A DNA stretch of 51,859 nt from CAZVYS01 sp964630755 (lineage in GTDB: Bacteria > Patescibacteriota > Microgenomatia > UBA1400 > CG1-02-47-37): NCBI GenBank assembly GCA_964630755.1, contig CAZVYS010000004.1, positions 1-51,859 on the forward strand. The letters run 5' to 3'. The notes under the pieces were generated by a model, which saw only the letters and a program-made list of their open reading frames with translations, had not been told where the DNA came from and made no database searches. This document shows positions 15,576 through 23,805 of the stretch, piece by piece. The translations under genes and the position numbers were made by a program. Each line of letters begins with the position of its first letter. The first letter of the stretch is position 1.

Positions 15576-16892
15576 ATGAGTCATACAGTAGTTTTAGGGG
15601 CCCAATGGGGCGATGAAGGTAAAGGCAAGATGGTGGACACTTTAGCTGAAAAGGATGGATTTAAGACAGTGGTGAGGTATCAAGGGGGGAATAATGCTGG
15701 ACATACAGTGGTGGTTAAGGGAGAAAAGCATGCCTTTCATTTGTTGCCGTCGGGAATTTTATATAAAAACAAGCTGTGTGTGATTGGTAATGGAGTGATT
15801 ATCGATCCAAAGGTGTTATATAAAGAAGTGAGTAGGCTTGAAAAGAGAGTGGGTAAAAATCACGCTAGGATGCTTATTAGCGATAAGTGTCATTTGATTA
15901 TGCCGTGGCATCAAGTTAGAGATGGTATTTTAGGAGGTAAGGTGGGAACAACAAGAAGAGGGATTGGGCCTTGTTACACTGATTATGTAAATAGAAGGGG
16001 AATTAGGTTGATGGACATGTCTAGTAAGAAGAGATTTAGAGCGAGAGTGGTTGAGGAGCTTAAGTGGAACAAGAAGTTAATTAAGTTGATGATGGATTTT
16101 GAAAAGGTGCCACAAGTTGATCGAAATGGGTATAATTTGCGAAAAAGACTAGATGAGGATCGAGTGGTAACTAGCTACTGGCGCTGGATGGAGCTACTTA
16201 AGAACAATAAATTAATAGAGTTGGGTGATGTGTCTAGAAAGCTAAATCAAGTGGTTAGTGAAGGCGAGAAGATTTTGTTTGAGGGAGCGCAAGCCACTCT
16301 TCTTGACATTGCTCATGGGACTTATCCGTTTGTAACTTCTTCACATCCAACGGCTGGAGGCTTGGTAGTGGGAACTGGATTTAGGCCAAAAAAAATAAAG
16401 GTTTATGGAGTGGTAAAGGCTTATACGACTAGAGTAGGAGATGGTCCGTTTCCAACAGAGCTGTTTGACAAAACAGGAGAAGAGATTAGGCGAATTGGTC
16501 ATGAGTTTGGCACAACTACAGGCAGGCCGAGGCGATGTGGTTGGCTTGATTTAACGATTGTGAATTATGCTAAAGAAATTAATGGTCTTTCGGCGATTGC
16601 GATGCCAAAACTGGATGTTTTGTCGGGCATTAAACCTTTAAAGATTGCGGTTAGTTATAGAGTGGATGGGAAGCTATACAAGACTTTTCCAGTAGATAAA
16701 GAAAAGCTGGCCAAGGCCAAGGTGAAGTATATTAGTTTGCCGGGTTGGGATGAGGATATTACTAAGGTAAGGCAGTATAATAAGTTGCCAACAGAAGCGA
16801 AAAGATATATAAAAACTGTGGAGCAATTAACAAATTTACCGGTCGAGATGATTGGAGTGGGGCCTGGTAGAGAAGCAATTATAAGGAGATAA
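15576..16892 (+). CDS. purA: Adenylosuccinate synthetase
   Basis: 438 residues; GTP-dependent conversion of IMP and aspartate to adenylosuccinate. It carries the N-terminal GAQWGDEGKGKMVDTLA (catalytic Asp and P-loop-like site), YQGGNNAGHTVV with the catalytic His, GTTRRGIGPCYTDY, ILFEGAQATLLDIAHGTYPFVTSS, the switch TTGRPRRCGWLD, and the guanine-binding end AMPKLDVLSG and GVGPGREAII. It lies 18 bases downstream of purB and 3 bases upstream of guaB, forming an IMP-to-AMP and IMP-to-XMP branch-point operon. Confidence 0.98.
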   Translation: MSHTVVLGAQWGDEGKGKMVDTLAEKDGFKTVVRYQGGNNAGHTVVVKGEKHAFHLLPSGILYKNKLCVIGNGVIIDPKVLYKEVSRLEKRVGKNHARMLISDKCHLIMPWHQVRDGILGGKVGTTRRGIGPCYTDYVNRRGIRLMDMSSKKRFRARVVEELKWNKKLIKLMMDFEKVPQVDRNGYNLRKRLDEDRVVTSYWRWMELLKNNKLIELGDVSRKLNQVVSEGEKILFEGAQATLLDIAHGTYPFVTSSHPTAGGLVVGTGFRPKKIKVYGVVKAYTTRVGDGPFPTELFDKTGEEIRRIGHEFGTTTGRPRRCGWLDLTIVNYAKEINGLSAIAMPKLDVLSGIKPLKIAVSYRVDGKLYKTFPVDKEKLAKAKVKYISLPGWDEDITKVRQYNKLPTEAKRYIKTVEQLTNLPVEMIGVGPGREAIIRR

Positions 16893-16895
16893 AAT

Positions 16896-17945
16896 ATGAG
16901 TAAAGTGTTTTATGAAGGTTTAGGTAAAAAGAATAGTTGGCCAAATATTTCGGGTTGTAATCCGTGTGGTTTGACGTTTAATGATGTGCTGTTAGTGCCA
17001 CAAGTGGATACAAAGATACATACAAGAAAGTTGCCAGATATTTCGGTGAAGCTGGGTCCGTATAAATTAACTAAGCCGATTATTTCTGCTCCGATGGATA
17101 CAATTACAGGTGAGAGAATGATTAGGTTAATGGATAAGTTAGGAGCGATTGGAACTTTGCCAAGGGGGGTGTTAAAAACAAATTTACGGCTATGCAAGAA
17201 ATTTACTAATGACAAAGTGAAGTGTATTTATGCGGTAGGTTTGAGAGATGCTTTTGAAGAGGCTAAGAAATTTAAAGCAAGAGGGGCTAAGATTATCTTG
17301 ATAGATATTGCTCATGGAGGAATGAAGCAGTTATTAAGCAAGGCAGTTAAAGTAAAGGAAAAGCTTCAGTTGGAAGTGATGGTGGGGAATATAGCAAGCT
17401 ATGAACAGGCGATAAAGTATAAGCAAAGGGGATTGACAATGGCAAGAGTAGGGGTTGGCGGCGGCGGCCTGTGTATTACTAGATTGGTGGCTGGAGTGGG
17501 TATGCCTCAATTGTCAGCGGTTTTGGAAACGGTTGAGTCTGGTTTACAGATAGTGGCGGATGGAGGAATTAGAAAGCCGGCAGACATGGTTAAGGCAATA
17601 GCAGCGGGAGCAGATATGGTGATGATTGGTTCGATATTGGCTGGTACAGAAGAAACTCCAGGCGAGGTGATTGGGGGAAGAAAAAAAGCCAGAGGGCAAG
17701 CTTCGGCTGATTATATGAAAGATAATGGATTAAAGTTGGGAGAGTTTAGGGCAGCTGAAGGAATAGATACTATGGTAAAACTTAAAGGATCAGCTGAAAG
17801 AGTAATATGTGATTTAGTAGCAGGGCTTAGAAGTGCGATGAGCTATACAGATGCTAAAACAATTAAAGAGTTTCAGAGAAAAGCAGAGTTTGCATTAGTG
17901 TCTGAGGCGACGAAGAAAGAGAATAGTCCGCATATTTTGTACTGA
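16896..17945 (+). CDS. guaB: IMP dehydrogenase-type protein without CBS domains
   Basis: 349 residues. It has the IMPDH/GMP reductase barrel: LTFNDVLLVPQ, ISAPMDTITGERM, the catalytic Cys loop GGGGLCITRLVAGVGMPQ, VADGGIRKPADMVKAIAAGADMVMIGS, and the flap-region sequence EGIDTMVKLKG. The tandem CBS pair of canonical IMPDH (about 490 residues) is missing. The segment VAGVGMPQ after the catalytic Cys is closer to IMPDH than to GMP reductase, but the loop is unusual (GGGGLC for GPGSIC), so reductase activity cannot be excluded. A strong AAGGAGAT ribosome-binding site precedes the ATG. Confidence 0.85.
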   Translation: MSKVFYEGLGKKNSWPNISGCNPCGLTFNDVLLVPQVDTKIHTRKLPDISVKLGPYKLTKPIISAPMDTITGERMIRLMDKLGAIGTLPRGVLKTNLRLCKKFTNDKVKCIYAVGLRDAFEEAKKFKARGAKIILIDIAHGGMKQLLSKAVKVKEKLQLEVMVGNIASYEQAIKYKQRGLTMARVGVGGGGLCITRLVAGVGMPQLSAVLETVESGLQIVADGGIRKPADMVKAIAAGADMVMIGSILAGTEETPGEVIGGRKKARGQASADYMKDNGLKLGEFRAAEGIDTMVKLKGSAERVICDLVAGLRSAMSYTDAKTIKEFQRKAEFALVSEATKKENSPHILY

Positions 17946-17952
17946 GGTTAGA

Positions 17953-18249
17953 CTAGGACTTTTTGATTTTTTTCTCGAGTTGTTCGAAGCGCTCTTCAAG
18001 TTTTGAGAGCTGAAGAGTGACCATGACGGCTAGAAAAGTAACTAAGACAGCGTAGATGATTAAAGAGACAACGCCTGAATCGCCACCGATGAAAGGCTTG
18101 ATGTAGACTTCAACTGCCTCTTTGATAACATTGTTCCAAGCAAGAGCGGCTACTAGACCAAAACCAGAGGTGGCTAAGGCTGACATTTGTTTAATAACGG
18201 CTTTGGGGAGCTGTTTAACTGATTCTGGGGGAGTAATTTTTTTAGCCAT
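17953..18249 (-). CDS. DUF5654-family small membrane protein
   Basis: 98 residues from the ATG at 18249 (MAKKITPP). This start lies 6 bases after a TATACT, whereas the longer frame begins five codons upstream without support. It has two hydrophobic helices (GFGLVAALAWNNVIKEAVEVYI and SLIIYAVLVTFLAVMVTLQL) separated by a short loop and followed by a charged coiled coil (LEERFEQLEKKIKKS). DUF5654 proteins are common in CPR and archaea; function unknown. It ends 8 bases from guaB, in convergent orientation. Confidence 0.8.
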   Translation of the reverse strand: MAKKITPPESVKQLPKAVIKQMSALATSGFGLVAALAWNNVIKEAVEVYIKPFIGGDSGVVSLIIYAVLVTFLAVMVTLQLSKLEERFEQLEKKIKKS

Positions 18250-18273
18250 AAATGAAGTATACACTTTTTGTAG

Positions 18274-19002
18274 TTATTGATAAAACAGAGAGATGTCTAA
18301 TAAGGACTTGAATTTATCTGGAATAGCATCTGGTTTAAGTGGGAATAAGGCTGAGGCATAGGGGGGCTGGGGAGGTTTTTTGGCGTAAGGAGATAGGCGG
18401 CCTCCTAAAAAGAGAGCTTGGCGGCCTTCGCCTGAGTCGTCACAGCCGTATCCATAGATCCAGATATCTGGGTGAATTTTGAACATAACAAAGCCTTTTT
18501 TTAGGCCTTTGATGTTTATAGCCCCAGTTTTGGTTTTTGAAGCCAGGGCAAATAGATAAAATTCTGGATAGGGGATGAATTTGCCTCGTTTTTTTCTTAG
18601 ATCTCTAACTTGTTTTTTGATGCATTTAATGGCAGCAATAATAGTGCCTTGGGAATCGACCACGGCTTCGGTAAAAACCACTGGTAAGACTTGATTTTGG
18701 CGATTAACAATTTGGTGGATGTTAGGCAAGGATTTGCATTCAGGTTTTTTTATTCTTTGGTTGTTTTGATCATAGTAACTCATGCGCATAGGGTTAATGG
18801 ATAAGGGGCCAACTAAAGAAAGAATAGAGCCGATATGGTTACCGCCTTTTTCGATGGGTATTACACAGACTTGATTATCTGGGAAAAGTTTTTTAAAGAC
18901 GCCTCCTAAGAAACTTAGACCCATGAGACAGATAGAGGCAGGGACGATTTGCAGAGAGGTTTTATAGCTAGTGGCTTTAGCGATTGGATTTGCAATCTTC
19001 AT
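18274..19002 (-). CDS. Predicted hypoxanthine/guanine phosphoribosyltransferase-like protein
   Basis: 242 residues. The order of motifs fits a type I purine phosphoribosyltransferase: VCVIPIEKGGNHIGSILS (first strand and Gly loop), SINPMRMSYYD (the Ser-Tyr flexible loop), LPVVFTEAVVDSQGTIIAAI in the position of the PRPP loop (VDSxxT), then HPDIWIYGYGCDDSGEGR, resembling the C-terminal 'WVGYGxD..G..R' purine-binding end. The longer N-terminus and divergent motifs leave specificity open. Nearness to purB-purA-guaB supports a role in purine salvage. It has its own consensus promoter. Confidence 0.5.
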   Translation of the reverse strand: MKIANPIAKATSYKTSLQIVPASICLMGLSFLGGVFKKLFPDNQVCVIPIEKGGNHIGSILSLVGPLSINPMRMSYYDQNNQRIKKPECKSLPNIHQIVNRQNQVLPVVFTEAVVDSQGTIIAAIKCIKKQVRDLRKKRGKFIPYPEFYLFALASKTKTGAINIKGLKKGFVMFKIHPDIWIYGYGCDDSGEGRQALFLGGRLSPYAKKPPQPPYASALFPLKPDAIPDKFKSLLDISLFYQ

Positions 19003-19012
19003 TGTCTAGTAA

Positions 19013-19041
19013 ATTATAGGATGATAAGTAAGAATGTTCAA
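19013..19041 (-). promoter_or_regulatory. Promoter of the HPRT-like gene
   Basis: On the minus strand TTGAAC (complement of 19036-19041), a 17-base spacer and TATAAT (complement of 19013-19018), with the ATG 10 bases further on. Both hexamers are near consensus. Confidence 0.8.
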
Positions 19042-19087
19042 ATGTGATGAGATTAATTGACATTATAGGGCTTCTTGATAGAATACA

Positions 19088-19795
19088 ATGAAATTATTAA
19101 TAGAAGTTGATGTGAATATGACAAAAAATGTTGAAGAGAGTGTATCTTGGCATTATAGCGATGGATCTAGGGAGAAATTTGTGAAGAGACATCGTGAATT
19201 TTTTCGGCTTTCAACTGTGGCAGACATTTGTGGAAATCAGATGCCATTGACAAGGCTAAAGAAATCAGATGATCCATTAGTAAGTCTAGCTAGATATGTT
19301 TATGATCAGAGGCCTGGATTGGACTTGAGGCAAGGCTATGGTTTTAAAGAGATGTGGAGGGCGATTTTAACAAGGTTTGATATGGATGAATTTGGGCCGT
19401 TGTTAGAAGCGGCTGGTGAAAGAGTTGATTTGGTGGTGAGTCATGATAATGATGGCAATAACTGGTTTTTGAATGGAGTTGGTGTAGTTTTTCATGGAAA
19501 AGAACTAGACTTAAAACAAGATTTAGTTGGATCGTTTAAAACATCTTGGCATAAGGCTCAGAATTATTTAAGTAATATTAATATGGTGATGATAATACAA
19601 TTGCAGAACCGCTTGAGGGGAATAGAGGTAAATGAGAGATGTTTTGGAGACATTGTGTCAATGGCAGGAGTGGCAGCTGTTGGTTGGGGGCGTGGAAATA
19701 TTCTCTTAAGAAGGAAAATGATTGCTCAAGAGAGGGAAATTTACCAGAAGTTGAATTATCCGCAGCATGAGATGGCAGCGGATTTTATAGTTTAA
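19088..19795 (+). CDS. Hypothetical protein
   Basis: 235 residues, no recognised family. Features: a Trp/His/Arg-rich N-terminal part (SVSWHYSDGSREKFVKRHRE), a central segment YVYDQRPGLDLRQGYGFKEMW, and a C-terminal helix with LRRKMIAQEREIYQKLNY. No membrane segment or signal peptide. TTGACA (19057-19062) and TAGAAT (19079-19084) with a 16-base spacer lie only 3 bases before this ATG, so an internal start such as the ATG at 19118 is possible. Confidence 0.55.
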   Translation: MKLLIEVDVNMTKNVEESVSWHYSDGSREKFVKRHREFFRLSTVADICGNQMPLTRLKKSDDPLVSLARYVYDQRPGLDLRQGYGFKEMWRAILTRFDMDEFGPLLEAAGERVDLVVSHDNDGNNWFLNGVGVVFHGKELDLKQDLVGSFKTSWHKAQNYLSNINMVMIIQLQNRLRGIEVNERCFGDIVSMAGVAAVGWGRGNILLRRKMIAQEREIYQKLNYPQHEMAADFIV

Positions 19796-19817
19796 GAGGG
19801 ATTTCCCGCATTGATTC

Positions 19818-19846
19818 TTGCATAATTTGCGGTAAAAGAGTAGACT
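19818..19846 (+). promoter_or_regulatory. Promoter of the Fic gene
   Basis: TTGCAT (19818-19823), a 17-base spacer, then TAGACT (19841-19846). The ATG at 19852 is 5 bases after the -10, again predicting a leaderless mRNA. Confidence 0.6.
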
Positions 19847-19851
19847 AGGGT

Positions 19852-20925
19852 ATGCTGAAGCCGCGTTTTTCGATTACTAATTCAGTTTTAAAACACATTG
19901 GAATTATAGAGGGTGCAAAAGAGGTAATAGACTATGCAGTAATGGTACCGGCTTGGGAAGCAAAATTTAAAGAGGAAGCGCAAATAAGAACAGTCCATTT
20001 TGGGACTAAGATTGAAGGGAATGAGCTTAATTTTTCTCAAGCACAAAGGGTTTTAAAAGGAGAAGAGGTTCTAGCAAGAGATAGAGACGTTCAAGAGGTG
20101 ATTAATTATAGGAATGTGCTTGAATATATAGATAAGTTAGGGGAGCGGTATAACTTAGAGGGGCCTGGGGGAGGAGCTGCTAGGTATACAGAGGGTTGGT
20201 TAAAACAGATTCATAAGTTAACTACTGAGAAGATCTTGGATGGTAAGCAATCTGGAAAGTATCGAGAAACTAGGGTAGTTATAAAGAATTCACAAACTGG
20301 AGAGGTTAGTTTTAGGCCACCTTTACCAATGGAGGCAAAAGTGCAGATTGAAGAGTTTTTTGACTGGCTAAATAGTGATAAGGGAAAGGATTTTCACCCA
20401 GTTATGAGGGCAGGAATTACTCATTATGAGATTGCTAGGATTCACCCGTTTGTGGATGGAAATGGACGGGTAGCTAGAGCAATGGCTTTGTTGGTTTTGT
20501 TTAGAGAAGGGTATGATGTAAAGCAGTTTTTTTCGATTGAAGAGTATTTTGATAATAATGCAGAAGATTATTATAAAGCGCTTCAAGCGGTACACAAACA
20601 AAGAGGTGATTTAACTCCTTGGATTGAGTTTTTTACTAAGGCATTAGCGATGGAGTTAACCAAGATTAAAGAAAGAGTTAGGAGTTTATCAATAGATTTT
20701 AGGTGGAGGGATCGTTTAGGAAGACAGATAGCTTTGTCTGAAAGACAGATTAAGTTAATCGAGATGATGACCGAGACCGAGAAGCTTTTTATGCGAGATG
20801 CTAGGCAAGCTTTTCCAAAAATATCTGATGACACGGTTTTAAGAGACATTAAGGATTTAATGGATAAAGGGGTGGTGAAAAAAAGAGGTAAGACCAAGGC
20901 GGCTTATTACGTGATGAGGAAATGA
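19852..20925 (+). CDS. Fic-domain protein, autoinhibited type, with C-terminal winged helix
   Basis: 357 residues. The Fic core carries the complete active-site motif HPFVDGNGRVAR at about residue 198, predicting AMP transfer to a protein hydroxyl group. The N-terminal helix contains TKIEGNE near residues 51-57, the [S/T]xxxE[G/N] inhibitory motif whose Glu blocks ATP binding in class II Fic proteins. The C-terminal 90 residues (LSERQIKLIEMM, later SDDTVLRDIKDLMDKGVVKKRGKTKAAYY) form a winged-helix-like domain, common in this Fic subgroup. The target is unknown. The stop overlaps the next start (ATGATGA). Confidence 0.92.
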   Translation: MLKPRFSITNSVLKHIGIIEGAKEVIDYAVMVPAWEAKFKEEAQIRTVHFGTKIEGNELNFSQAQRVLKGEEVLARDRDVQEVINYRNVLEYIDKLGERYNLEGPGGGAARYTEGWLKQIHKLTTEKILDGKQSGKYRETRVVIKNSQTGEVSFRPPLPMEAKVQIEEFFDWLNSDKGKDFHPVMRAGITHYEIARIHPFVDGNGRVARAMALLVLFREGYDVKQFFSIEEYFDNNAEDYYKALQAVHKQRGDLTPWIEFFTKALAMELTKIKERVRSLSIDFRWRDRLGRQIALSERQIKLIEMMTETEKLFMRDARQAFPKISDDTVLRDIKDLMDKGVVKKRGKTKAAYYVMRK

Positions 20926-21794
20926 TGAGCAATTCAGTTAAGGGGTTTCTAGCCATTTTGTTTGGAACATTAGCTTTTGGGCTTGTTGGTGTATTCAGTC
21001 GACTAGTTGGATTAGAGTTTGGAGTGTTTAATTCAAACTGGACTAGAAATGCAATGGTTATGGTAATGATTGGGATTTATTTATTATTTACTAAAAAGTG
21101 GCAACGAATTGAAAAGCAAGATAAGAAATGGTTGGTAATTTGGCCGTTATTTGGAGTGTTTACCACGATAGGTTTATTTGTGGGAGCTAATCGGTTACCG
21201 ATTGGGTCAGCTTTGTTATTTTTCTTTGCCGGCATGATTTTGACTAATTATTTAGCTGCTTTTTTATTGTTTAGAGAGAAAATTAATTTGGTAAAGTTTG
21301 CGTCCATTGCTTTAGTGCTATTGGGTTTGTTAGTGATTTATGGAAAAAGTTTAAATTTTGGAGATGCGCTTGGCTTTTGGGCGTCTTTTTTGGGAGGCGG
21401 GGGTAATGGAGTTTGGGTGGTGATAAGCAAGAAGCTTTCAAAAGATTATGATTATTTACAGATGATTTTTGTGGATGCTTTGGTGAGCATGTTGTTTAGT
21501 TTGACAATGGCGGCAAGTTTGGGTGAAAGATTGCGCTTGGTTGGTTTTGAGGTAGCTTGGTTAGTGATCTTTGCTTGGGCAGTGATGTCTTTGGGAATCA
21601 TGTGGTCACTTATATATGGGTATAAAAAAATGGAAGCTCAAAAAGCAGCTTTGGTTATGCCAATGAGAGCGGTATTTGGAGCTTTCTGGGGTTGGGTGAT
21701 ATATAAAGAAGCTTTAGGAGCAGGAGTAGTAGTAGGTGGTTTGATGATTTTACTGGCATCGATCTTGCCGAATGTGGTTAAAAATAAGGCATAG
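20922..21794 (+). CDS. EamA/DMT-family transporter (4)
   Basis: 290 residues (or 289 if the second ATG at 20925 is used), about ten hydrophobic segments. It begins VKGFLAILFGTLAFGLVGVF followed by SRL and ends GGLMILLASILPNVVKNKA, very like the transporter at 5626-6492 in layout (GVFSRL versus GIWSRL, LPNVVKN versus LPNLRK), which suggests paralogy. It overlaps the Fic gene by 4 bases. Substrate unknown. Confidence 0.87.
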   Translation: MMSNSVKGFLAILFGTLAFGLVGVFSRLVGLEFGVFNSNWTRNAMVMVMIGIYLLFTKKWQRIEKQDKKWLVIWPLFGVFTTIGLFVGANRLPIGSALLFFFAGMILTNYLAAFLLFREKINLVKFASIALVLLGLLVIYGKSLNFGDALGFWASFLGGGGNGVWVVISKKLSKDYDYLQMIFVDALVSMLFSLTMAASLGERLRLVGFEVAWLVIFAWAVMSLGIMWSLIYGYKKMEAQKAALVMPMRAVFGAFWGWVIYKEALGAGVVVGGLMILLASILPNVVKNKA

Positions 21795-21833
21795 TTGGCG
21801 TGATAGAATAGGTTATGAAGTTTAAGAAGTTGG

Positions 21834-21912
21834 CCCGGCATTCGCCGGGTAAACTCTGCAAAAAAGTCAAGAGATTAAGGAGTATTCACTCCTTAAAGCA
21901 ATTAGTAGAAGT
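21834..21912 (+). repeat. Paired-hairpin element, copy 6, upstream of DNA ligase
   Basis: HP1 CCCGGC-ATTC-GCCGGG (21834-21849), spacer TAAACTCTGCAAAAAAG, HP2 TTAAGGAGT-ATTC-ACTCCTTAA (21875-21896, a 9-bp stem), tail AGCAATTAGTAGAAG. The element is preceded by TATGAAGTTTAAGAAGTTGG (21813-21832), an imperfect repeat of the ligase start at 21929-21948. The tail matches copy 5. Confidence 0.92.
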
Positions 21913-21930
21913 GATAGGATAATATTAGCT

Positions 21931-23805
21931 ATGAAATTTAAGCGATTGGCAGGATACTTTGAACGAATTGAGAAGCAAGCGTCGAGGTTGGCGATGACTG
22001 AGGAGCTTTCTAAACTATTTAAAGAAGCAAGTGTAGATGAGATTGATGAAGTGGTTTATTTATCTTTGGGAAGGTTAAGGCCAAAGTTTGAAGGGATAGA
22101 GTTTAATTTGGCTGAGAAGATGATGTTAAGAGTGATTAGTGCTGCTTATGGGGTGGAGCTAGTTGTAGTGACGAAACATTTTAAGAAGCTTGGGGATTTG
22201 GGTGCCTGCATTGAGAAGGTTAGCCCTGCATTCGCAGGGCAAGGTCGGTTAAAGAAATCGACTAATGCTATTCAGCATTCGGCTATTGGTGGGGATGGCA
22301 AGACTTTATCTGTAAGCCAGGTGTATAAAAGATTGACAGATATTGCGGTTGATGAAGGGCAAGGATCACAGGATAGGAAAGTGCAAGCAATGGCAATTCT
22401 TCTTAAAGACTTAGATAGTTTGAGTGCAAAGTTTGTGGTAAGAATTCCAGTTAATAAGCTTAGATTAGGTTTTTCTGACATGACGGTTTTAGATGCTTTG
22501 AGTTGGATGAGTAAAGGCGACAAGAGTTTACGGCCACAACTAGAGAGAGCTTTTAATGTTAGTGCAGATATTGGTCAGATTTGTAAGGTATTTAAGAATG
22601 AAGGTTTGAAGGGAATTGGGGGAATTAGAGCTAAGGCAGGAGTTCCGATTAGAGCAGCTCAAGCTGAGCGACTACCTAATGCAGAAAAAATGGTGGAAAA
22701 ACTAGGAGTGTTTGGAGTAGAGGGGAAGTGGGATGGATTAAGAGTTCAGATTCATGTAGATAATACAAGACAAGTTGAGGCAGCTAAACAAGAAGCTTTG
22801 TTTGGAGGGGGAGAGAAGAAATTTGTGCGGATTTTCTCGAGGAACTTGGATAATATGACGCATATGTTTCCAGATATTGTGGAGGCGGCAGAAAAACTAA
22901 AAGCAAGATCAGTGATTTTAGATGGAGAGGCGGTGGCTTTTAATCCTAAAACTGGCAAATTGCTTAGTTTTCAAGAAACGGTTCAAAGAAAAAGAAAACA
23001 TGGAGTTGGAGCTAAGGCCAAAGAGTTGCCGATGAAAGTGTTTGTGTATGACCTTTTGTTTTTGGATGGCAAGAATATGATTGAGAAGCCGTTTGGTGAG
23101 AGAAGAAAGAAGTTGGAGAAGATATTCACCCTGCATTCGCAGGGTAAAGTCGGCAAAAATTCATCGACGAATGATATTCATCATTCGACTGTTGGTAGGG
23201 GCAAGGGAAAGCTAGAGCTAGTTGAGCAAGAAGTGGTGAGTGATGTTAAACATTTAAGAAAACTAGTTAAGAAATATTTGGGAATGGGGCTTGAGGGAGT
23301 AATGTGTAAGAAGTTGACTACACCTTACCAAGCTGGATCGCGTAACTTTAATTGGGTAAAGTTTAAAAAAACGACAGAGGGAGAGTTGGTGGATACGATT
23401 GATGCGGTGGTGATGGGGTACTATGTTGGCAAAGGAAGAAGATCGGGATTTGGGATTGGGGCTTTTTTAGTAGGAGTAGTGGATAGCAAGGGAAAGATTG
23501 GGACAATTGCCAAGATTGGAACGGGGGTAACGGACGAGCAGTGGGGAGAGATTAAAAAACGCTGTGATAAACTAGCGGTGAAAAAGAAGCCAGAAGAGTA
23601 TGAAGTGGATAAGAATTTGTTTCCTGACGTGTGGGTAAAGCCAGAATTAGTAACTGAGATTATGGCAGACGAGATAACTAAAAGTCCGATTCATGCTTAT
23701 GGTTTAGCTTTGAGGTTTCCAAGGTTAGTCAGATTTAGGGATGATAAAAAAGTGGGAGAGGGTACAAGTAAAAAAGAACTAGAAAAGTTTTTTAAGCTGC
23801 AGTAG
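21931..23805 (+). CDS. lig: ATP-dependent DNA ligase, archaeal type, with two repeat-derived segments
   Basis: 624 residues; seals nicks using ATP. An N-terminal DNA-binding domain (to about residue 240) is followed by the adenylation domain with nucleophile K266 in EGKWDGLRVQIH (motif I, KxDG), RIFSRNLDNMTHMFPDIVEA (motif III), VILDGEAVAFNPKTG and LLSFQETVQRKRKHG (motif IIIa region), GLEGVMCKK (motif IV) and NWVKFKK (motif V). A C-terminal OB domain follows. Copy 7 encodes PAFAGQGRLKKSTNAIQHSA in the DNA-binding domain. Copy 8 encodes LHSQGKVGKNSSTND and IHHSTVG between motifs IIIa and IV. Both fall in loops where archaeal relatives vary in length. GATAAT (21918-21923) lies 7 bases before the ATG. 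Confidence 0.95.
   Translation: MKFKRLAGYFERIEKQASRLAMTEELSKLFKEASVDEIDEVVYLSLGRLRPKFEGIEFNLAEKMMLRVISAAYGVELVVVTKHFKKLGDLGACIEKVSPAFAGQGRLKKSTNAIQHSAIGGDGKTLSVSQVYKRLTDIAVDEGQGSQDRKVQAMAILLKDLDSLSAKFVVRIPVNKLRLGFSDMTVLDALSWMSKGDKSLRPQLERAFNVSADIGQICKVFKNEGLKGIGGIRAKAGVPIRAAQAERLPNAEKMVEKLGVFGVEGKWDGLRVQIHVDNTRQVEAAKQEALFGGGEKKFVRIFSRNLDNMTHMFPDIVEAAEKLKARSVILDGEAVAFNPKTGKLLSFQETVQRKRKHGVGAKAKELPMKVFVYDLLFLDGKNMIEKPFGERRKKLEKIFTLHSQGKVGKNSSTNDIHHSTVGRGKGKLELVEQEVVSDVKHLRKLVKKYLGMGLEGVMCKKLTTPYQAGSRNFNWVKFKKTTEGELVDTIDAVVMGYYVGKGRRSGFGIGAFLVGVVDSKGKIGTIAKIGTGVTDEQWGEIKKRCDKLAVKKKPEEYEVDKNLFPDVWVKPELVTEIMADEITKSPIHAYGLALRFPRLVRFRDDKKVGEGTSKKELEKFFKLQ
22224..22290 (+). repeat. Paired-hairpin element, copy 7, inside DNA ligase
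   Basis: HP1 CCCTGC-ATTC-GCAGGG (22224-22239), spacer CAAGGTCGGTTAAAG, HP2 AATGCT-ATTC-AGCATT (22264-22279), tail CGGCTATTGGT. The copy is read in the phase where the usual GGG-TAA would stop; here it is GGG-CAA. Confidence 0.96.
23129..23199 (+). repeat. Paired-hairpin element, copy 8, inside DNA ligase
   Basis: HP1 CCCTGC-ATTC-GCAGGG (23129-23144), spacer TAAAGTCGGCAAAAATTC, HP2 CGAATGAT-ATTC-ATCATTCG (23168-23187), tail ACTGTTGGTAG. It is read in the phase where the usual GTCGGTTAA would stop; the spacer is changed to GTCGGCAAA. Confidence 0.96.

Noticed and set aside
21815..21922. Small frame MKFKKLARHSPGKL... running through repeat copy 6
   Set aside because: Most of it is element sequence and its start is an imperfect repeat of the ligase start. 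Treated as a by-product of insertion, not a gene.
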